Assembly (NCBI GenBank): GCA_050250135.1
Contig: JBFWPF010000025.1
Span: forward strand, 1-31,676
Length of the DNA: 31,676 nucleotides
Reading direction: 5' to 3'
Origin: JBFWPF01 sp050250135
Lineage (GTDB): Bacteria > Chlamydiota > Chlamydiia > Chlamydiales > JAFEGQ01
Part shown: positions 15,988 through 24,343 of the stretch, piece after piece
Layout of the letters: every line of letters begins with the position of its first letter
How positions within the stretch are numbered: position 1 is the stretch's first letter
Notes under the pieces: model-generated
What the model was told of the DNA's origin: nothing
Seen by the model: only the letters and a program-made list of their open reading frames with translations
Databases searched by the model: none
Program-made: the position numbers and the translations under genes

Positions 15988-16410
15988 ATGGCAATGTTGC
16001 CCAGTCGAACTAAGTACCGGAAGCAGCAGAAAGGGAGCCTCTCAGGCTTGAGCAAGGGGGGCAACTTTGTCGACTTCGGCGATTTTGGGATGCAGGCCCT
16101 CGACAGGGGCTGGGTTACCGCCCAGCAGATCGAGGCGGCCCGAATCACCATCAACCGCTACTTCGCGAGGAAGGGAAAGGTCTGGATTCGGATCTTCCCC
16201 GATAAACCGGTCAGTAAGAAGCCGGCCGAAACCCGGATGGGTAAAGGGAAAGGGGCCCCCGATCGATGGGTTGCTTGTGTGAGGCCCGGCCGTATCCTCT
16301 TCGAGGTGGGCAACGTCCCCCGAGAGGCGGCTCAGAGAGCCCTCCGGCTAGCAGCAGCAAAATTGCCGATCAAGACCCGGTTTGTCTCGCGTCTGGAAAG
16401 AGCGAGTTAG
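15988..16410 (+). CDS. rplP: 50S ribosomal protein L16
   Basis: Binds helices near the A site of the peptidyl transferase centre. It has 140 residues. MLPSRTKYRKQQKG at the N-terminus and KPAETRMGKGKGAPDRWVA (about 74-92) are family signatures. It lies 6 nt after rpsC. The start is at ATG 15988 (MAMLPSRTKYR), with the second ATG (15994) as an alternative. Confidence 0.96.
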   Translation: MAMLPSRTKYRKQQKGSLSGLSKGGNFVDFGDFGMQALDRGWVTAQQIEAARITINRYFARKGKVWIRIFPDKPVSKKPAETRMGKGKGAPDRWVACVRPGRILFEVGNVPREAAQRALRLAAAKLPIKTRFVSRLERAS

Positions 16411-16419
16411 GAGAAAAGG

Positions 16420-16623
16420 ATGACGAAACTAGCGGATGAACTCAGAGGACAGCAAGCAGAAGCGATCGAGGGGCTTGTCGAGGAAAAGCGGGGCGAGCTC
16501 TTTAAGCTGAATAACGAGCTGGCCGAGGCAGGCAAGTGCGAGAAATCCCACCGGATTCCTCAGGTGAAAAGGGAGATCGCCAGGGCGCTGACTATCCTAG
16601 CTGAGAAAAGGAAGCAATCATGA
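16420..16623 (+). CDS. rpmC: 50S ribosomal protein L29
   Basis: Small helical protein near the tunnel exit. It has 67 residues. It is less conserved, but the two-helix pattern (ELFKLNNELAEAGKCEKSHRIPQVKREIARALT) and its place between rplP and rpsQ define it. The chlamydial-type N-terminus contains ADELRGQ. The start is preceded by TTAGGAGAAAAGG. The stop overlaps rpsQ in ATGA. Confidence 0.92.
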   Translation: MTKLADELRGQQAEAIEGLVEEKRGELFKLNNELAEAGKCEKSHRIPQVKREIARALTILAEKRKQS

Positions 16624-16865
16624 CAGAAGAGCGAGCAACGAAACGGACGAAGAGAGGGACTGTGGTCAGCAACAAGATGGAGAAGACGGTGGTCGTTCGC
16701 GTCGAAAGGACCATCCGCCATCCCCGCTACCACAAGGTCATAACGCGGGCTAAGCGCTACTACGCCCACACCGAGGGCAAACACGAAATTGGCGACGCCG
16801 TCGATATCGTAGAGACTAGGCCCCTCTCCAAACTTAAACGGTGGCGAGTGGCTCAGGAGGCATAA
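16620..16865 (+). CDS. rpsQ: 30S ribosomal protein S17
   Basis: OB-fold early assembly protein of 16S rRNA. It has 81 residues. RGTVVSNKMEKTVVVRVERT (about 12-31) and the RYYAHTEGKHEIGDAVDIVETRPLSK block are diagnostic. The ATG overlaps the rpmC stop by 4 nt. Confidence 0.96.
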   Translation: MTEERATKRTKRGTVVSNKMEKTVVVRVERTIRHPRYHKVITRAKRYYAHTEGKHEIGDAVDIVETRPLSKLKRWRVAQEA

Positions 16866-16868
16866 GGG

Positions 16869-17237
16869 ATGGTACAAAAGGAAACAAGCCTCAAAGTCGC
16901 CGACAATACCGGCGCTAAGCGGATCAAAGTATTTATGATCCTCGGAGGGACCCGGCGGCGCTATGCCGGGGTAGGAGATATTGTCATCGGCTCGGTTAAA
17001 CAGGCCGACCCCAACGGTAACGCCAAGAAGGGGGAGGTCGTTCGTGCCGTCATCATCCGGACGCGCAAGTATATCAACCGGAAGGATGGCTCCAAGCTTC
17101 GCTTCCACAGCAACAGCTGTGTCCTGATCGACGAAAAGGGGAACCCAAGGGGAACCCGAATGTTCGGTCCGGTCGCCCGAGAGGTGCGGGAGAAGGGGCA
17201 TATTAAAATTTGTTCTTTGGCTCCAGAGGTAATTTGA
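16869..17237 (+). CDS. rplN: 50S ribosomal protein L14
   Basis: Beta-barrel protein at the subunit interface (bridge B8), target of the RsfS silencing factor. It has 122 residues. Signatures are VADNTGAKRIKVFMILGG (about 10-27) and the terminal HIKICSLAPEVI. The TGA stop overlaps the rplX start by one base. Confidence 0.96.
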   Translation: MVQKETSLKVADNTGAKRIKVFMILGGTRRRYAGVGDIVIGSVKQADPNGNAKKGEVVRAVIIRTRKYINRKDGSKLRFHSNSCVLIDEKGNPRGTRMFGPVAREVREKGHIKICSLAPEVI

Positions 17238-17572
17238 TGAGCAAGTGGTTAGCAACAGGGGACCGGGTCGTTGTGACCTGCGGTAACGAGAAGGGAAAGA
17301 GTGGGAAGATCCTCCGCCGCCGGGGCGCACGTGCCGTCATAGAGGGGCTCAACATGCGAAAGAAAGCGGTCCGCCCCACCGAGGCCAACCCCAAGGGGGG
17401 AATCCTCGAGTTCGAGGCTCCTATCCACGCCTCCAATCTCCGCCCTTGTAATGCAGAGGGGAAAGCGGTTAAACTCCGCGTCCGCCTGAATGAGAAGGGT
17501 AAGAAGGAGTTGGTTTACCGGGACGGAAGTAAGGACAAGGTCTACCGCGTTTTGCATAAGGGAAGTCGGTAA
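17237..17572 (+). CDS. rplX: 50S ribosomal protein L24
   Basis: Assembly initiator for the 50S subunit. It has 111 residues. The KOW motif GDRVVVTCGNEKGKSGKIL is at about 9-27. ATG 17237 is chosen (MSKWLATGDRV), overlapping the rplN stop; the frame extends to 17210 within rplN. The stop overlaps rplE by one base (TAATG). Confidence 0.95.
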   Translation: MSKWLATGDRVVVTCGNEKGKSGKILRRRGARAVIEGLNMRKKAVRPTEANPKGGILEFEAPIHASNLRPCNAEGKAVKLRVRLNEKGKKELVYRDGSKDKVYRVLHKGSR

Positions 17573-18111
17573 TGGCACGATTAAAGGAAAGATATTTGAA
17601 AGAGGTTCGGCCTAAGCTTCAGGAAGAGTTTAGGTACGCAAACCCAATGCTGATTCCCCGCCTCCGCAAGGTGGTCGTAAACATGGGGATTTCGGAAGCG
17701 GCTAAGGACAAAGGGGTTCTCCAGGACCACCTTAAGGAGCTTGCGGCCATCACCGGCCAAAAGCCGGTCGTTACCCAAACCCGGAAGGCGGTGGCTAACT
17801 TCAAGACCCGAAAGGGGCAACCGATCGGGGCAAAGGCGACCCTGCGAGGGGAGCGGATGTGGGATTTTGTAGGGAACTTCATCGACATCGTCGGCCCCCG
17901 GATCAGCGACTTCCGGGGCTTTGAGAAGACCGCCGATCATCAGGGGAACTACACCTTGGGTCTAAAGAGCCAGGAGATCTTCCCCGCGGTGAACCTCGAT
18001 GAGCTCAAGCGCTCCCAGGGGCTCTCCATTACCTTTGTGACAACGGCAACAAGCGACGAGGAGGTTTACGCCCTCCTCGGAGGCTTTGGAATGCCCTTTA
18101 AAAAGAAATAA
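17572..18111 (+). CDS. rplE: 50S ribosomal protein L5
   Basis: Binds 5S rRNA and contacts P-site tRNA. It has 179 residues. Signatures are KVVVNMGISEA (about 33-43), ITGQKPVVTQTRKAVANFK (about 75-93) and a C-terminal ITFVTTATSDEEVYALLGGFGMPF. rpsN (S14), which follows rplE in many bacteria, is absent: rpsH comes 19 nt later. Confidence 0.97.
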   Translation: MARLKERYLKEVRPKLQEEFRYANPMLIPRLRKVVVNMGISEAAKDKGVLQDHLKELAAITGQKPVVTQTRKAVANFKTRKGQPIGAKATLRGERMWDFVGNFIDIVGPRISDFRGFEKTADHQGNYTLGLKSQEIFPAVNLDELKRSQGLSITFVTTATSDEEVYALLGGFGMPFKKK

Positions 18112-18130
18112 GTAGAGAAGAGTTGAGACT

Positions 18131-18523
18131 ATGACAGACCCAATCGCAGACCTCTTAACCCGAATCCGGAATGGCTCTAGAGCTCGCCGGCGTTATGTGG
18201 AGATGAGCTCAAGCAAGATCCGAGTGGAGATCATCAAGCTCCTTCAACAAAACGGGTTTATCCAGGGTTTCCTCGCAAAGGGAGAACACGGGATGGGAGT
18301 CATCCGGGTCTACCTCAAGTATTCCAAGACAGCTGAGCCCGTTATCCACGGCCTTAAGCGGGTCTCAAAACCGAGTGTGCGCCGTTATGTCGGCTATCGG
18401 GAGATTCCAAGGGTTCTTGGTGGAATGGGAATCGCGATGCTTTCCACCCCAAAGGGGATCATGACAGGAAGGCAGGCGCGGGAAGAGAAAATTGGCGGAG
18501 AGCTCCTCTGCCACGTTTGGTAA
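18131..18523 (+). CDS. rpsH: 30S ribosomal protein S8
   Basis: Central-domain 16S rRNA binder, and the translational repressor of the spc operon in E. coli. It has 130 residues. MTDPIADLLTRIRNGSRARR opens the protein and STPKGIMTGRQAREEKIGGE (about 105-124) is the conserved C-terminal motif. Confidence 0.97.
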   Translation: MTDPIADLLTRIRNGSRARRRYVEMSSSKIRVEIIKLLQQNGFIQGFLAKGEHGMGVIRVYLKYSKTAEPVIHGLKRVSKPSVRRYVGYREIPRVLGGMGIAMLSTPKGIMTGRQAREEKIGGELLCHVW

Positions 18524-18536
18524 GGAAGAGAAAGCG

Positions 18537-19073
18537 ATGTCACGTAGTGGTAAAGCCCCCATTGTCCTCCCCTCAGGGGTAGAGTTTAAAGTGACCGGCC
18601 GAAAGGTCGCGGTCAAAGGACCAAAGGATACACAAGAGTGGGAGATCCCTGCGGGGATCGACGTTGCCGTTGAGGGAAATGAGGTTGTCGTTAGCGCCAA
18701 GGGGCGCGATCGGGACAGCCGCAGACGCCACGGCCTCACCCGAGCACTCGTCAATAACATGGTGGTGGGGTGCAGCAAGGGCTTTGAAAAAAGGCTCGAG
18801 ATGGTGGGCGTCGGCTACCGAGCGGCGGTCAAGGGAAAGGAGCTCGATCTCCTCCTTCAGTTCTCCCATCCAACTGCGGTCCCTATCCCAGAGGGGCTTC
18901 AGGTTAAAGTAGAAGAGAACGTCCGAATTATCATTAGCGGCCCAGATAAGCAACGGGTTGGGCAGTTTGCCGCCCGAATTCGGGCCCTAAGACCCCCAGA
19001 GCCCTACAAAGGGAAAGGGGTTCGGTATGCGGACGAGTATGTCAGACGTAAAGCGGGAAAGGCAGCTAAGTAA
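18537..19073 (+). CDS. rplF: 50S ribosomal protein L6
   Basis: Binds near the sarcin-ricin loop. It has 178 residues in two related domains. ATG 18537 (MSRSGKAPIVLPSGV) follows GGAAGAGAAAG; the frame is open to 18492 within rpsH. The C-terminal motif is IRALRPPEPYKGKGVRYADE. The stop overlaps rplR in TAATG. Confidence 0.96.
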   Translation: MSRSGKAPIVLPSGVEFKVTGRKVAVKGPKDTQEWEIPAGIDVAVEGNEVVVSAKGRDRDSRRRHGLTRALVNNMVVGCSKGFEKRLEMVGVGYRAAVKGKELDLLLQFSHPTAVPIPEGLQVKVEENVRIIISGPDKQRVGQFAARIRALRPPEPYKGKGVRYADEYVRRKAGKAAK

Positions 19074-19447
19074 TGAAAAATAAGAAAATTCCCCTGCGGA
19101 GTGAGATGCGCACCAAACGGGCCCAAAGGGTTCGGAGCAAACTGCGCGGAACAGCTGAAAAGCCAAGGCTTTCAGTGGTAAAGACTTGTGGCCACATTCA
19201 CGCCCAAGTCATCGATGATGAGGCCGCGGTCACCCTGGTCGGCATCAGCACGAACAGCAAGGGGTTTAAGGGGACAGAGTTTGGCAAGAAGGGGATTGGG
19301 GCTGCCCGTAAGCTAGGAGCTGAGATTGCTCAGCGCGCTAAAGCCACAGGGGTAGAGGAGATCATCTTTGACAGAGGCCCTTCCAAGTATCATGGGATCC
19401 TCGCAGCCTTGGCCGATAGCGCCAGGGAAAACGGTCTGAAGTTTTAA
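19073..19447 (+). CDS. rplR: 50S ribosomal protein L18
   Basis: 5S rRNA-binding protein of the central protuberance. It has 124 residues. RKLGAEIAQRAKATGVEEIIFDRG is diagnostic, with GILAALADSARENGLKF at the C-terminus. The N-terminus is basic. Confidence 0.96.
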   Translation: MKNKKIPLRSEMRTKRAQRVRSKLRGTAEKPRLSVVKTCGHIHAQVIDDEAAVTLVGISTNSKGFKGTEFGKKGIGAARKLGAEIAQRAKATGVEEIIFDRGPSKYHGILAALADSARENGLKF

Positions 19448-19458
19448 GGAAGAGAGAC

Positions 19459-19977
19459 ATGGCGAGACAAAAGAAAGCGCTCAAGAGGTCCGACAATCAC
19501 GTTCCCGCCGAAGAGGCAGGGGAGCTTGAGGAGAAGGTGGCCTTTATTAACCGGTGCTCCAAGGTAGTCAAAGGGGGGCGCAAGTTTAGCTTTTCTGCCC
19601 TTATCTTAGTGGGCGATCGCGCCGGGCATGTGGGGTACGGCTTTGCTAAGGCGAACGAGCTTACCGATGCGATCCGAAAGGGGGGCGAGGCGGCCCGCAA
19701 GAACCTGATCCGCTTCGAAACAGAGGGGACGACCATCCCCCACGAGGTCTATGTAGAGTCGGACGGGGTCCGGTATCTCTTGAAGCCGGCTAAACCGGGT
19801 ACAGGGATCATTGCGGGCTCTCAAGTCCGTTCGGTCCTCGAGCTAGCCGGCATTAAGGATGTTGTTGGCAAGAGCCTGGGTTGTAGCAACCCGATCAACC
19901 AAGTGAGGGCCGCATTCAAGGCGCTTAGCCAGTTGCGCAGCCGAGAGAAGACCATGGAGATGAGAGCCGCATCATGA
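19459..19977 (+). CDS. rpsE: 30S ribosomal protein S5
   Basis: Decoding-accuracy protein at the mRNA entry. It has 172 residues. The double-stranded RNA-binding-like N domain has VVKGGRKFSFSALILVGD (about 35-52) and VGYGFAKANE. The C-terminal domain has GTGIIAGSQVRSVLELAGI. The spectinomycin loop region shows no obvious deletion. The TGA overlaps the rplO start. rpmD (L30) is missing between this gene and rplO. Confidence 0.97.
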   Translation: MARQKKALKRSDNHVPAEEAGELEEKVAFINRCSKVVKGGRKFSFSALILVGDRAGHVGYGFAKANELTDAIRKGGEAARKNLIRFETEGTTIPHEVYVESDGVRYLLKPAKPGTGIIAGSQVRSVLELAGIKDVVGKSLGCSNPINQVRAAFKALSQLRSREKTMEMRAAS

Positions 19978-20420
19978 AGACGCTATCGACACTCACCAAT
20001 ATCAGAGGGCGAAGAAAGTCCAAGCGGGTCGGCCGAGGCCCCGGTTCGGGAATCGGTAAGACCTGCCGGCGAGGAATAAAGGGTGCGGGCTCCCGCTCCG
20101 GCTACAAGACCCGGCAAACTTACGAAGGGGGGCAAATGCGCCTCTTCATGAAACTCCCCACCCGAGGCTTTACTCGAGGTCGATTTGCCGAGCAGCGAGA
20201 GGGGATCAACCTCGATATGATCGATAAGGCCTTTGCCGAAGGGGAGACGGTTAATATCCAGACCCTATTTGAGAAAGGACTTATCGAGCGGCGATGCACA
20301 GGCGTCAAAATCCTCAGCAGAGGGAGCCTGACCAAAAAACTCGCAGGGTTTGAGGGGGTTTCCTTCTCCTCTGCAGCTAAGGCGAAAATCGAAGAGGCTC
20401 AGGTCTCCATTTTAGGTTAG
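19974..20420 (+). CDS. rplO: 50S ribosomal protein L15
   Basis: Late assembly protein of the 50S subunit. It has 148 residues. The Gly/Arg-rich N-terminus (KRVGRGPGSGIGKTCRRG, about 17-34) and the FEGGQ-equivalent YEGGQMRLFMKLPTRGF are typical. ATG 19974 overlaps the rpsE stop (ATGA). secY follows after 5 nt. Confidence 0.96.
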   Translation: MKTLSTLTNIRGRRKSKRVGRGPGSGIGKTCRRGIKGAGSRSGYKTRQTYEGGQMRLFMKLPTRGFTRGRFAEQREGINLDMIDKAFAEGETVNIQTLFEKGLIERRCTGVKILSRGSLTKKLAGFEGVSFSSAAKAKIEEAQVSILG

Positions 20421-20425
20421 GTGCC

Positions 20426-21796
20426 ATGTTTGAAGGGGTCATCAGAGTTTTCCGAGTACCTGAACTTCGGTCCAAGATCGTCTTCACGTTGCTGATGCTC
20501 CTGGTCTATCGGCTCACCGTCTACATTCCGGTTCCCGGGATCAACGGCGAGATGGCCGTAAGCTACTTTCGCAGCATGACAGGGGGGGGACAGAACCTCT
20601 TTCAGCTTGTCGATGTCTTCTCCGGAAGTGCCTTCTCACAGATGACGGTGGTCGCCCTCGGGGTGATGCCCTACATCTCAGCCTCCATTGTGATGCAGGT
20701 CGTTAGCGCCCTGATGCCCGGCTTCCAAAGGGAGATGCGGGAGAATCCGACGGTTGGGAAGCGGAAGATGAGCAAATGGACCCGCCTCTTTACCCTCGCC
20801 CTCTCCTGCCTCCAGTCCGCCATGTTGGCCCGGTTCGCCCTCAGTATGAACCTTTCCAGCCCAGGGATCGTCCTCTCCGACATCCTTTCGGTAACCGCCT
20901 TTGGCTTTCCCTGGCTCTTCTACCTCACGACCATCACCACCATGACCACAGGAACCCTGTTCCTGATGTGGCTCGGCGAGCAGATCAGCGAGAGGGGAAT
21001 CGGAAATGGAATCAGCTTAATCATCACGGCCGGGATTTTGGCCTCCATACCGAGCGCCATTGGCACCCTGGTCAAGCAACTTAACCTCGACTCCCAGGAA
21101 CCGGGGCAGCTCTCCTTTACCTCACTTGCTGTTCTTGCCGCCCTCTTTGTTCTCGTCATCCTCGGCACCATCTTGGTGATTCAGGGGCAGCGGAAGATCC
21201 CTCTCCAGTACGCCAGACGGGTTGTCGGTCGGAAGGAGATGCAAGGGGGGAGTGCCCATATCCCCCTGAAGGTCAACTACGCCGGCGTTATTCCCGTGAT
21301 CTTTGCCAGCGCCGTCCTCATGTTCCCCGCCACCATTACCCAATTCGCCGGAAAGGCCTCGTGGCTGGGGGGGATTGCCGCTAAACTCTCCCCCGGGAGT
21401 TGGGTCTACACCGCCGTTTTCGTCTCCCTCATCCTCTTCTTCACCTACTTCTGGACGGCTACCCAGTTCAACCCCGAGCAGATCGCCTCCGACATGAAGA
21501 AGAACGGGGCCTTTATCCCAGGTGTCCGCCAGGGGCGACCCACTCAAGACTACCTCGAAGGGACCATGAACCGGATCACCCTCATCGGAGCTATCTTCCT
21601 TGCGGTGATCGCGGTCCTCCCCATGCTGATGGGACGCCTCCTCGAAATCAGCCCAACGGTAAGTTATTTCTTCGGCGGCACCTCGATGTTGATCCTTGTC
21701 GGGGTTGTACTCGACACCATGCGTGCCATCGAGTCCCACCTCATCTCCAAGCGGTATGAGGGCTTTATGAAGCGGGGCCGGGTACGGGGAAGATAA
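20426..21796 (+). CDS. secY: Protein translocase subunit SecY
   Basis: Channel subunit of the Sec translocon in the inner membrane, partner of SecE, SecG and SecA. It has 456 residues with about ten membrane segments. Near the N-terminus are KIVFTLLMLLVYRLTVYIPVPGI and the plug-region FSGSAFSQMTVVALGVMPYISASI. The cytoplasmic loop around RKIPLQYARRVVGRK is the conserved SecA/ribosome contact. The C-terminal tail is short and basic (KRGRVRGR). It supplies export for the many signal-peptide proteins in this window. Confidence 0.97.
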   Translation: MFEGVIRVFRVPELRSKIVFTLLMLLVYRLTVYIPVPGINGEMAVSYFRSMTGGGQNLFQLVDVFSGSAFSQMTVVALGVMPYISASIVMQVVSALMPGFQREMRENPTVGKRKMSKWTRLFTLALSCLQSAMLARFALSMNLSSPGIVLSDILSVTAFGFPWLFYLTTITTMTTGTLFLMWLGEQISERGIGNGISLIITAGILASIPSAIGTLVKQLNLDSQEPGQLSFTSLAVLAALFVLVILGTILVIQGQRKIPLQYARRVVGRKEMQGGSAHIPLKVNYAGVIPVIFASAVLMFPATITQFAGKASWLGGIAAKLSPGSWVYTAVFVSLILFFTYFWTATQFNPEQIASDMKKNGAFIPGVRQGRPTQDYLEGTMNRITLIGAIFLAVIAVLPMLMGRLLEISPTVSYFFGGTSMLILVGVVLDTMRAIESHLISKRYEGFMKRGRVRGR

Positions 21797-21851
21797 GAGA
21801 AAGAGTAGCGACTTAAGTGGGGATCGGTTAAAGTACCGGCCCGATGCACAA

Positions 21852-21867
21852 GGTGGGACCACCCACC
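21852..21867 (+). promoter_or_regulatory. Hairpin in the secY-rpsM spacer
   Basis: GGTGGG (21852-21857) pairs with CCCACC (21862-21867). It is followed by a small ACCG/CGGT stem and a TTTT run near 21875-21880. The 99-nt spacer is the longest gap in the ribosomal cluster and lacks rpmJ. It could attenuate or serve as a ribosomal-protein binding leader for rpsM onward. Confidence 0.4.
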
Positions 21868-21895
21868 GTAAACGGTTTTAGAACAGGAGACACGG

Positions 21896-22264
21896 ATGCC
21901 CCGAGTAGTTGGCGTCGATATTCCTAATAAGAAAAAATTAAAGGTCAGCCTGACCTACATCCACGGGATAGGGCCAGCCCTGTCCAAGCAGATTACCGAC
22001 CGGCTTAACCTGGATCCCGAACGGCGGGCGGAGGAGCTCAACTCCGAAGAGATCGGCCGGATCAATACCCTCCTCCAGGAGGAGTATGTTGTTGAGGGGT
22101 ACAAGCGACGGGCCGTACAGGGCGATATCAAGCGGCTCCAGAGCATAGGCAGCTACCGCGGACAACGCCACCGGCTAGGCTTGCCTTGCCGGGGTCAGGG
22201 GACCCAAAACAACGCCCGGACCCGAAAAGGGAAGAAGAAAACCGTCGCTGGTAAGAAGAAGTAA
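21896..22264 (+). CDS. rpsM: 30S ribosomal protein S13
   Basis: 30S head protein contacting P-site tRNA and L5. It has 122 residues. MPRVVGVDIPNKKKLKVSLT opens the protein. GSYRGQRHRLGLPCRGQGTQ (about 83-102) is diagnostic, and a Lys-rich tail follows. ATG 21896 is preceded by AACAGGAGACACGG. Confidence 0.97.
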   Translation: MPRVVGVDIPNKKKLKVSLTYIHGIGPALSKQITDRLNLDPERRAEELNSEEIGRINTLLQEEYVVEGYKRRAVQGDIKRLQSIGSYRGQRHRLGLPCRGQGTQNNARTRKGKKKTVAGKKK

Positions 22265-22274
22265 GGAGTAGAAG

Positions 22275-22688
22275 GTGGCTAAGCAGCAGCAACAACCAGT
22301 TAAAAAGGGGGCCGTCAAACCCCGCAAGAAGCTCCAGCGGAGTGTTCCCTCCGGCGTGGCCCACGTTAAGGCCTCTTTTAACAATACGATTGTCACCCTC
22401 ACCGACCTGGCCGGCAACGTGATCTCTTGGGCCTCTGCCGGCAAGATGAAATTTGGGGGCAGCCGTAAGTCATCTGCCTACGCCGCAACAGTAGCGGCTC
22501 AGGATGCAGCAAAGACGGCCATGCAGGTCGGACTCAAGGAGGTTGAGGTCAACCTCAATGGCCCCGGTTCAGGTCGCGAGTCGGCCGTTCGGGGGCTCCA
22601 GTCCGCCGGCCTTATTATTACCATTATCCGGGACACCACTCCCGTTGCACATAATGGTTGCCGCCCCCGAAAGCGGCGTCGGGTTTAA
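22275..22688 (+). CDS. rpsK: 30S ribosomal protein S11
   Basis: Platform protein next to the E site. It has 137 residues. The GTG start (GTGGCTAAG) follows AAGGAGTAGAAG. AHVKASFNNTIVTLTDLAGN (about 30-49) and DTTPVAHNGCRPRKRRRV at the end are diagnostic. The N-terminal 25 residues are a Gln/Lys-rich extension. Confidence 0.97.
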   Translation: MAKQQQQPVKKGAVKPRKKLQRSVPSGVAHVKASFNNTIVTLTDLAGNVISWASAGKMKFGGSRKSSAYAATVAAQDAAKTAMQVGLKEVEVNLNGPGSGRESAVRGLQSAGLIITIIRDTTPVAHNGCRPRKRRRV

Positions 22689-22712
22689 CCGTTAAACGAG
22701 ATTAGAGAAGTT

Positions 22713-23843
22713 ATGTCATCAGTCCTGTACGGCAAGTTTGAGATCCCCGAAAAGATCAAGCTCGACTCTGAGAGCCATACCCCCACCTTTGGCCGGTTTA
22801 CCGCCGAGCCTTATGAGAAGGGATTTGGTCACACCGTCGGCAATGGGCTCCGCCGGATGCTCCTCTCCTCCCTCGAGGCACCTGCTATTGTCTCAGTTCG
22901 GATGGAGGGGGTCCTCCACGAGTACATGGCGATCGAAGGGGTAAAGGAGGACTGGACACTGGTCGTCCTTAACCTTAAGGGAGCCAAGCTCCGCAAGCTC
23001 CCGATGGAAGGGGAGGAGGGGGGACGGGCCGCCAAGACCGTTTCGAAGCAGATCGACGTCACGGCCGCCGACCTTAAGGCCAGCGGGGGTGAAGTACCGA
23101 TCACCTTAAGCACCCTCATCGGTGCAGGCGACTTCGAGGTGGTCAACCCTGACCTGGTCATCTTTACCGTTACAGGCCCCCTCTCCCGCCGGATCGACCT
23201 CAGGGTCGCTTACGGTCGCGGCTATGTCCCCTCCGAGCGGCTAGCCATTGGGGATAAGGTTGCCGATGAGGTGGTCATCGATGCCATCTTCTCGCCCGTA
23301 AGCCTGGTTAACTATCGGGTCGAGAACACCCGGGTAGGGCAGGATACCGACTTTGACCGCTTGATCCTTGAGGTGACCACCGATGGGCGGATCACCCCGA
23401 AAGAGGCGGTGAAGTTTGCGGCCTCTATCCTCTCAAGGCAGGTCGAAGTGTTCCACGGAGTCGATGCAGCGGAGCTTACCTACGAGAAAGGGGAGACAGA
23501 ACTTAATACCGACCGGGAGGAGATTCTCAAGAAGCTCTCCCTCCGCATTGGGGAGATCGAGCTTTCGGTCCGTTCGACCAACTGCCTCAACGGGGCGGGG
23601 ATCCGCTACATCGGTGAGCTTGCTACCATGAAGGACACCGATATGCTCGGTTTCCGCAACTTTGGGAAGAAGTCGCTCACCGAAATCCGAGAGAAGCTCT
23701 TCGAGCACGGGCTCCAGTTTGACATGGCCCTTGCCGAGTATGGGATCAATCGGGACAATGTGCGGGATCTTATCGAAGCCTATCTCGAGGAGAAGGCGGC
23801 AGAGGCTCTAGCAGACAAGGGAGAAGAGGGCGATGAGGCATAG
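22713..23843 (+). CDS. rpoA: RNA polymerase alpha subunit
   Basis: Scaffold of RNA polymerase and binder of UP elements and activators. It has 376 residues, slightly longer than E. coli alpha. The N-terminal domain has PYEKGFGHTVGNGLRRMLL and a dimer/beta-contact region. The C-terminal domain has IELSVRSTNCLNGAGIRYIG, with Arg287 at the place of E. coli Arg265, so UP-element recognition is likely conserved. An acidic tail (EKAAEALADKGEEGDEA) extends beyond the usual end. It overlaps rplQ by 11 nt. Confidence 0.97.
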   Translation: MSSVLYGKFEIPEKIKLDSESHTPTFGRFTAEPYEKGFGHTVGNGLRRMLLSSLEAPAIVSVRMEGVLHEYMAIEGVKEDWTLVVLNLKGAKLRKLPMEGEEGGRAAKTVSKQIDVTAADLKASGGEVPITLSTLIGAGDFEVVNPDLVIFTVTGPLSRRIDLRVAYGRGYVPSERLAIGDKVADEVVIDAIFSPVSLVNYRVENTRVGQDTDFDRLILEVTTDGRITPKEAVKFAASILSRQVEVFHGVDAAELTYEKGETELNTDREEILKKLSLRIGEIELSVRSTNCLNGAGIRYIGELATMKDTDMLGFRNFGKKSLTEIREKLFEHGLQFDMALAEYGINRDNVRDLIEAYLEEKAAEALADKGEEGDEA

Positions 23844-24261
23844 AAATCACACAGCCAAGCTTGGAAGAACGGGTTCCCACAAGCGGTGCCTGATGGCCAA
23901 TATGGTCAAATCGCTCATCGAACAGGGGAGAATCGAAACCAGTGTCGCTAAGGCCAAGGAGGCCCGCCGCTACGCCGATCAGATGATCACCCTCGCCAAG
24001 AATGACACCATCGCCAACCGGCGGCATGCCCTCGCTACGCTCATGGTGCGGCGCAACGCGCTCACCAGCCGAGCGGCCCGCCAGGTCAAAGAGGGGGATA
24101 CCCGCTCGTGCAACCGGGACCGACTGGTGATCGATAAGCTATTTGGCGAGCTCGGCCCTCGGTTTGCAGGGCGGCAGGGGGGGTATACCCGGATTGTCCG
24201 GACCTACGCCCGCCGCGGCGACCACTCCGAGCAGTGCATCCTCGAGTACCTCTCCGCCTAG
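23833..24261 (+). CDS. rplQ: 50S ribosomal protein L17
   Basis: Located near the tunnel exit. It has 142 residues. MRHRNHTAKLGRTGSHKRCL and the GGYTRIVRTYARRGDHSEQCI block are diagnostic. The start lies inside rpoA. Last gene of the ribosomal cluster. Confidence 0.97.
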   Translation: MRHRNHTAKLGRTGSHKRCLMANMVKSLIEQGRIETSVAKAKEARRYADQMITLAKNDTIANRRHALATLMVRRNALTSRAARQVKEGDTRSCNRDRLVIDKLFGELGPRFAGRQGGYTRIVRTYARRGDHSEQCILEYLSA

Positions 24262-24273
24262 CACCTCCTAGTT

Positions 24274-24295
24274 CAAATAGTTTTTACCCTATTTG
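24274..24295 (+). terminator. Weak hairpin after rplQ
   Basis: CAAATAG (24274-24280) pairs with CTATTTG (24289-24295) around TTTTTACC. The stem is AT-rich and no U-run follows, so termination is uncertain. It overlaps the -35 box of the next promoter. Confidence 0.35.
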
Positions 24296-24321
24296 ACAGC
24301 CCATTCTGGGTGTGTTACAGT
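24293..24321 (+). promoter_or_regulatory. Promoter for the interrupted transporter gene
   Basis: A perfect TTGACA (24293-24298) is followed after 17 nt by TACAGT (24316-24321). This predicts a start near 24328 and a leader of about 85 nt before the GTG at 24414. It separates the transporter from the rplQ operon. Confidence 0.6.
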
Positions 24322-24343
24322 AGATAGCAAATATTCCTTCACC

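Noticed and set aside
20776..21759. Long Pro/His/Arg-rich frames within secY and other ribosomal genes
   Set aside because: They are out-of-frame shadows typical of GC-rich DNA and lack start sites and family features.
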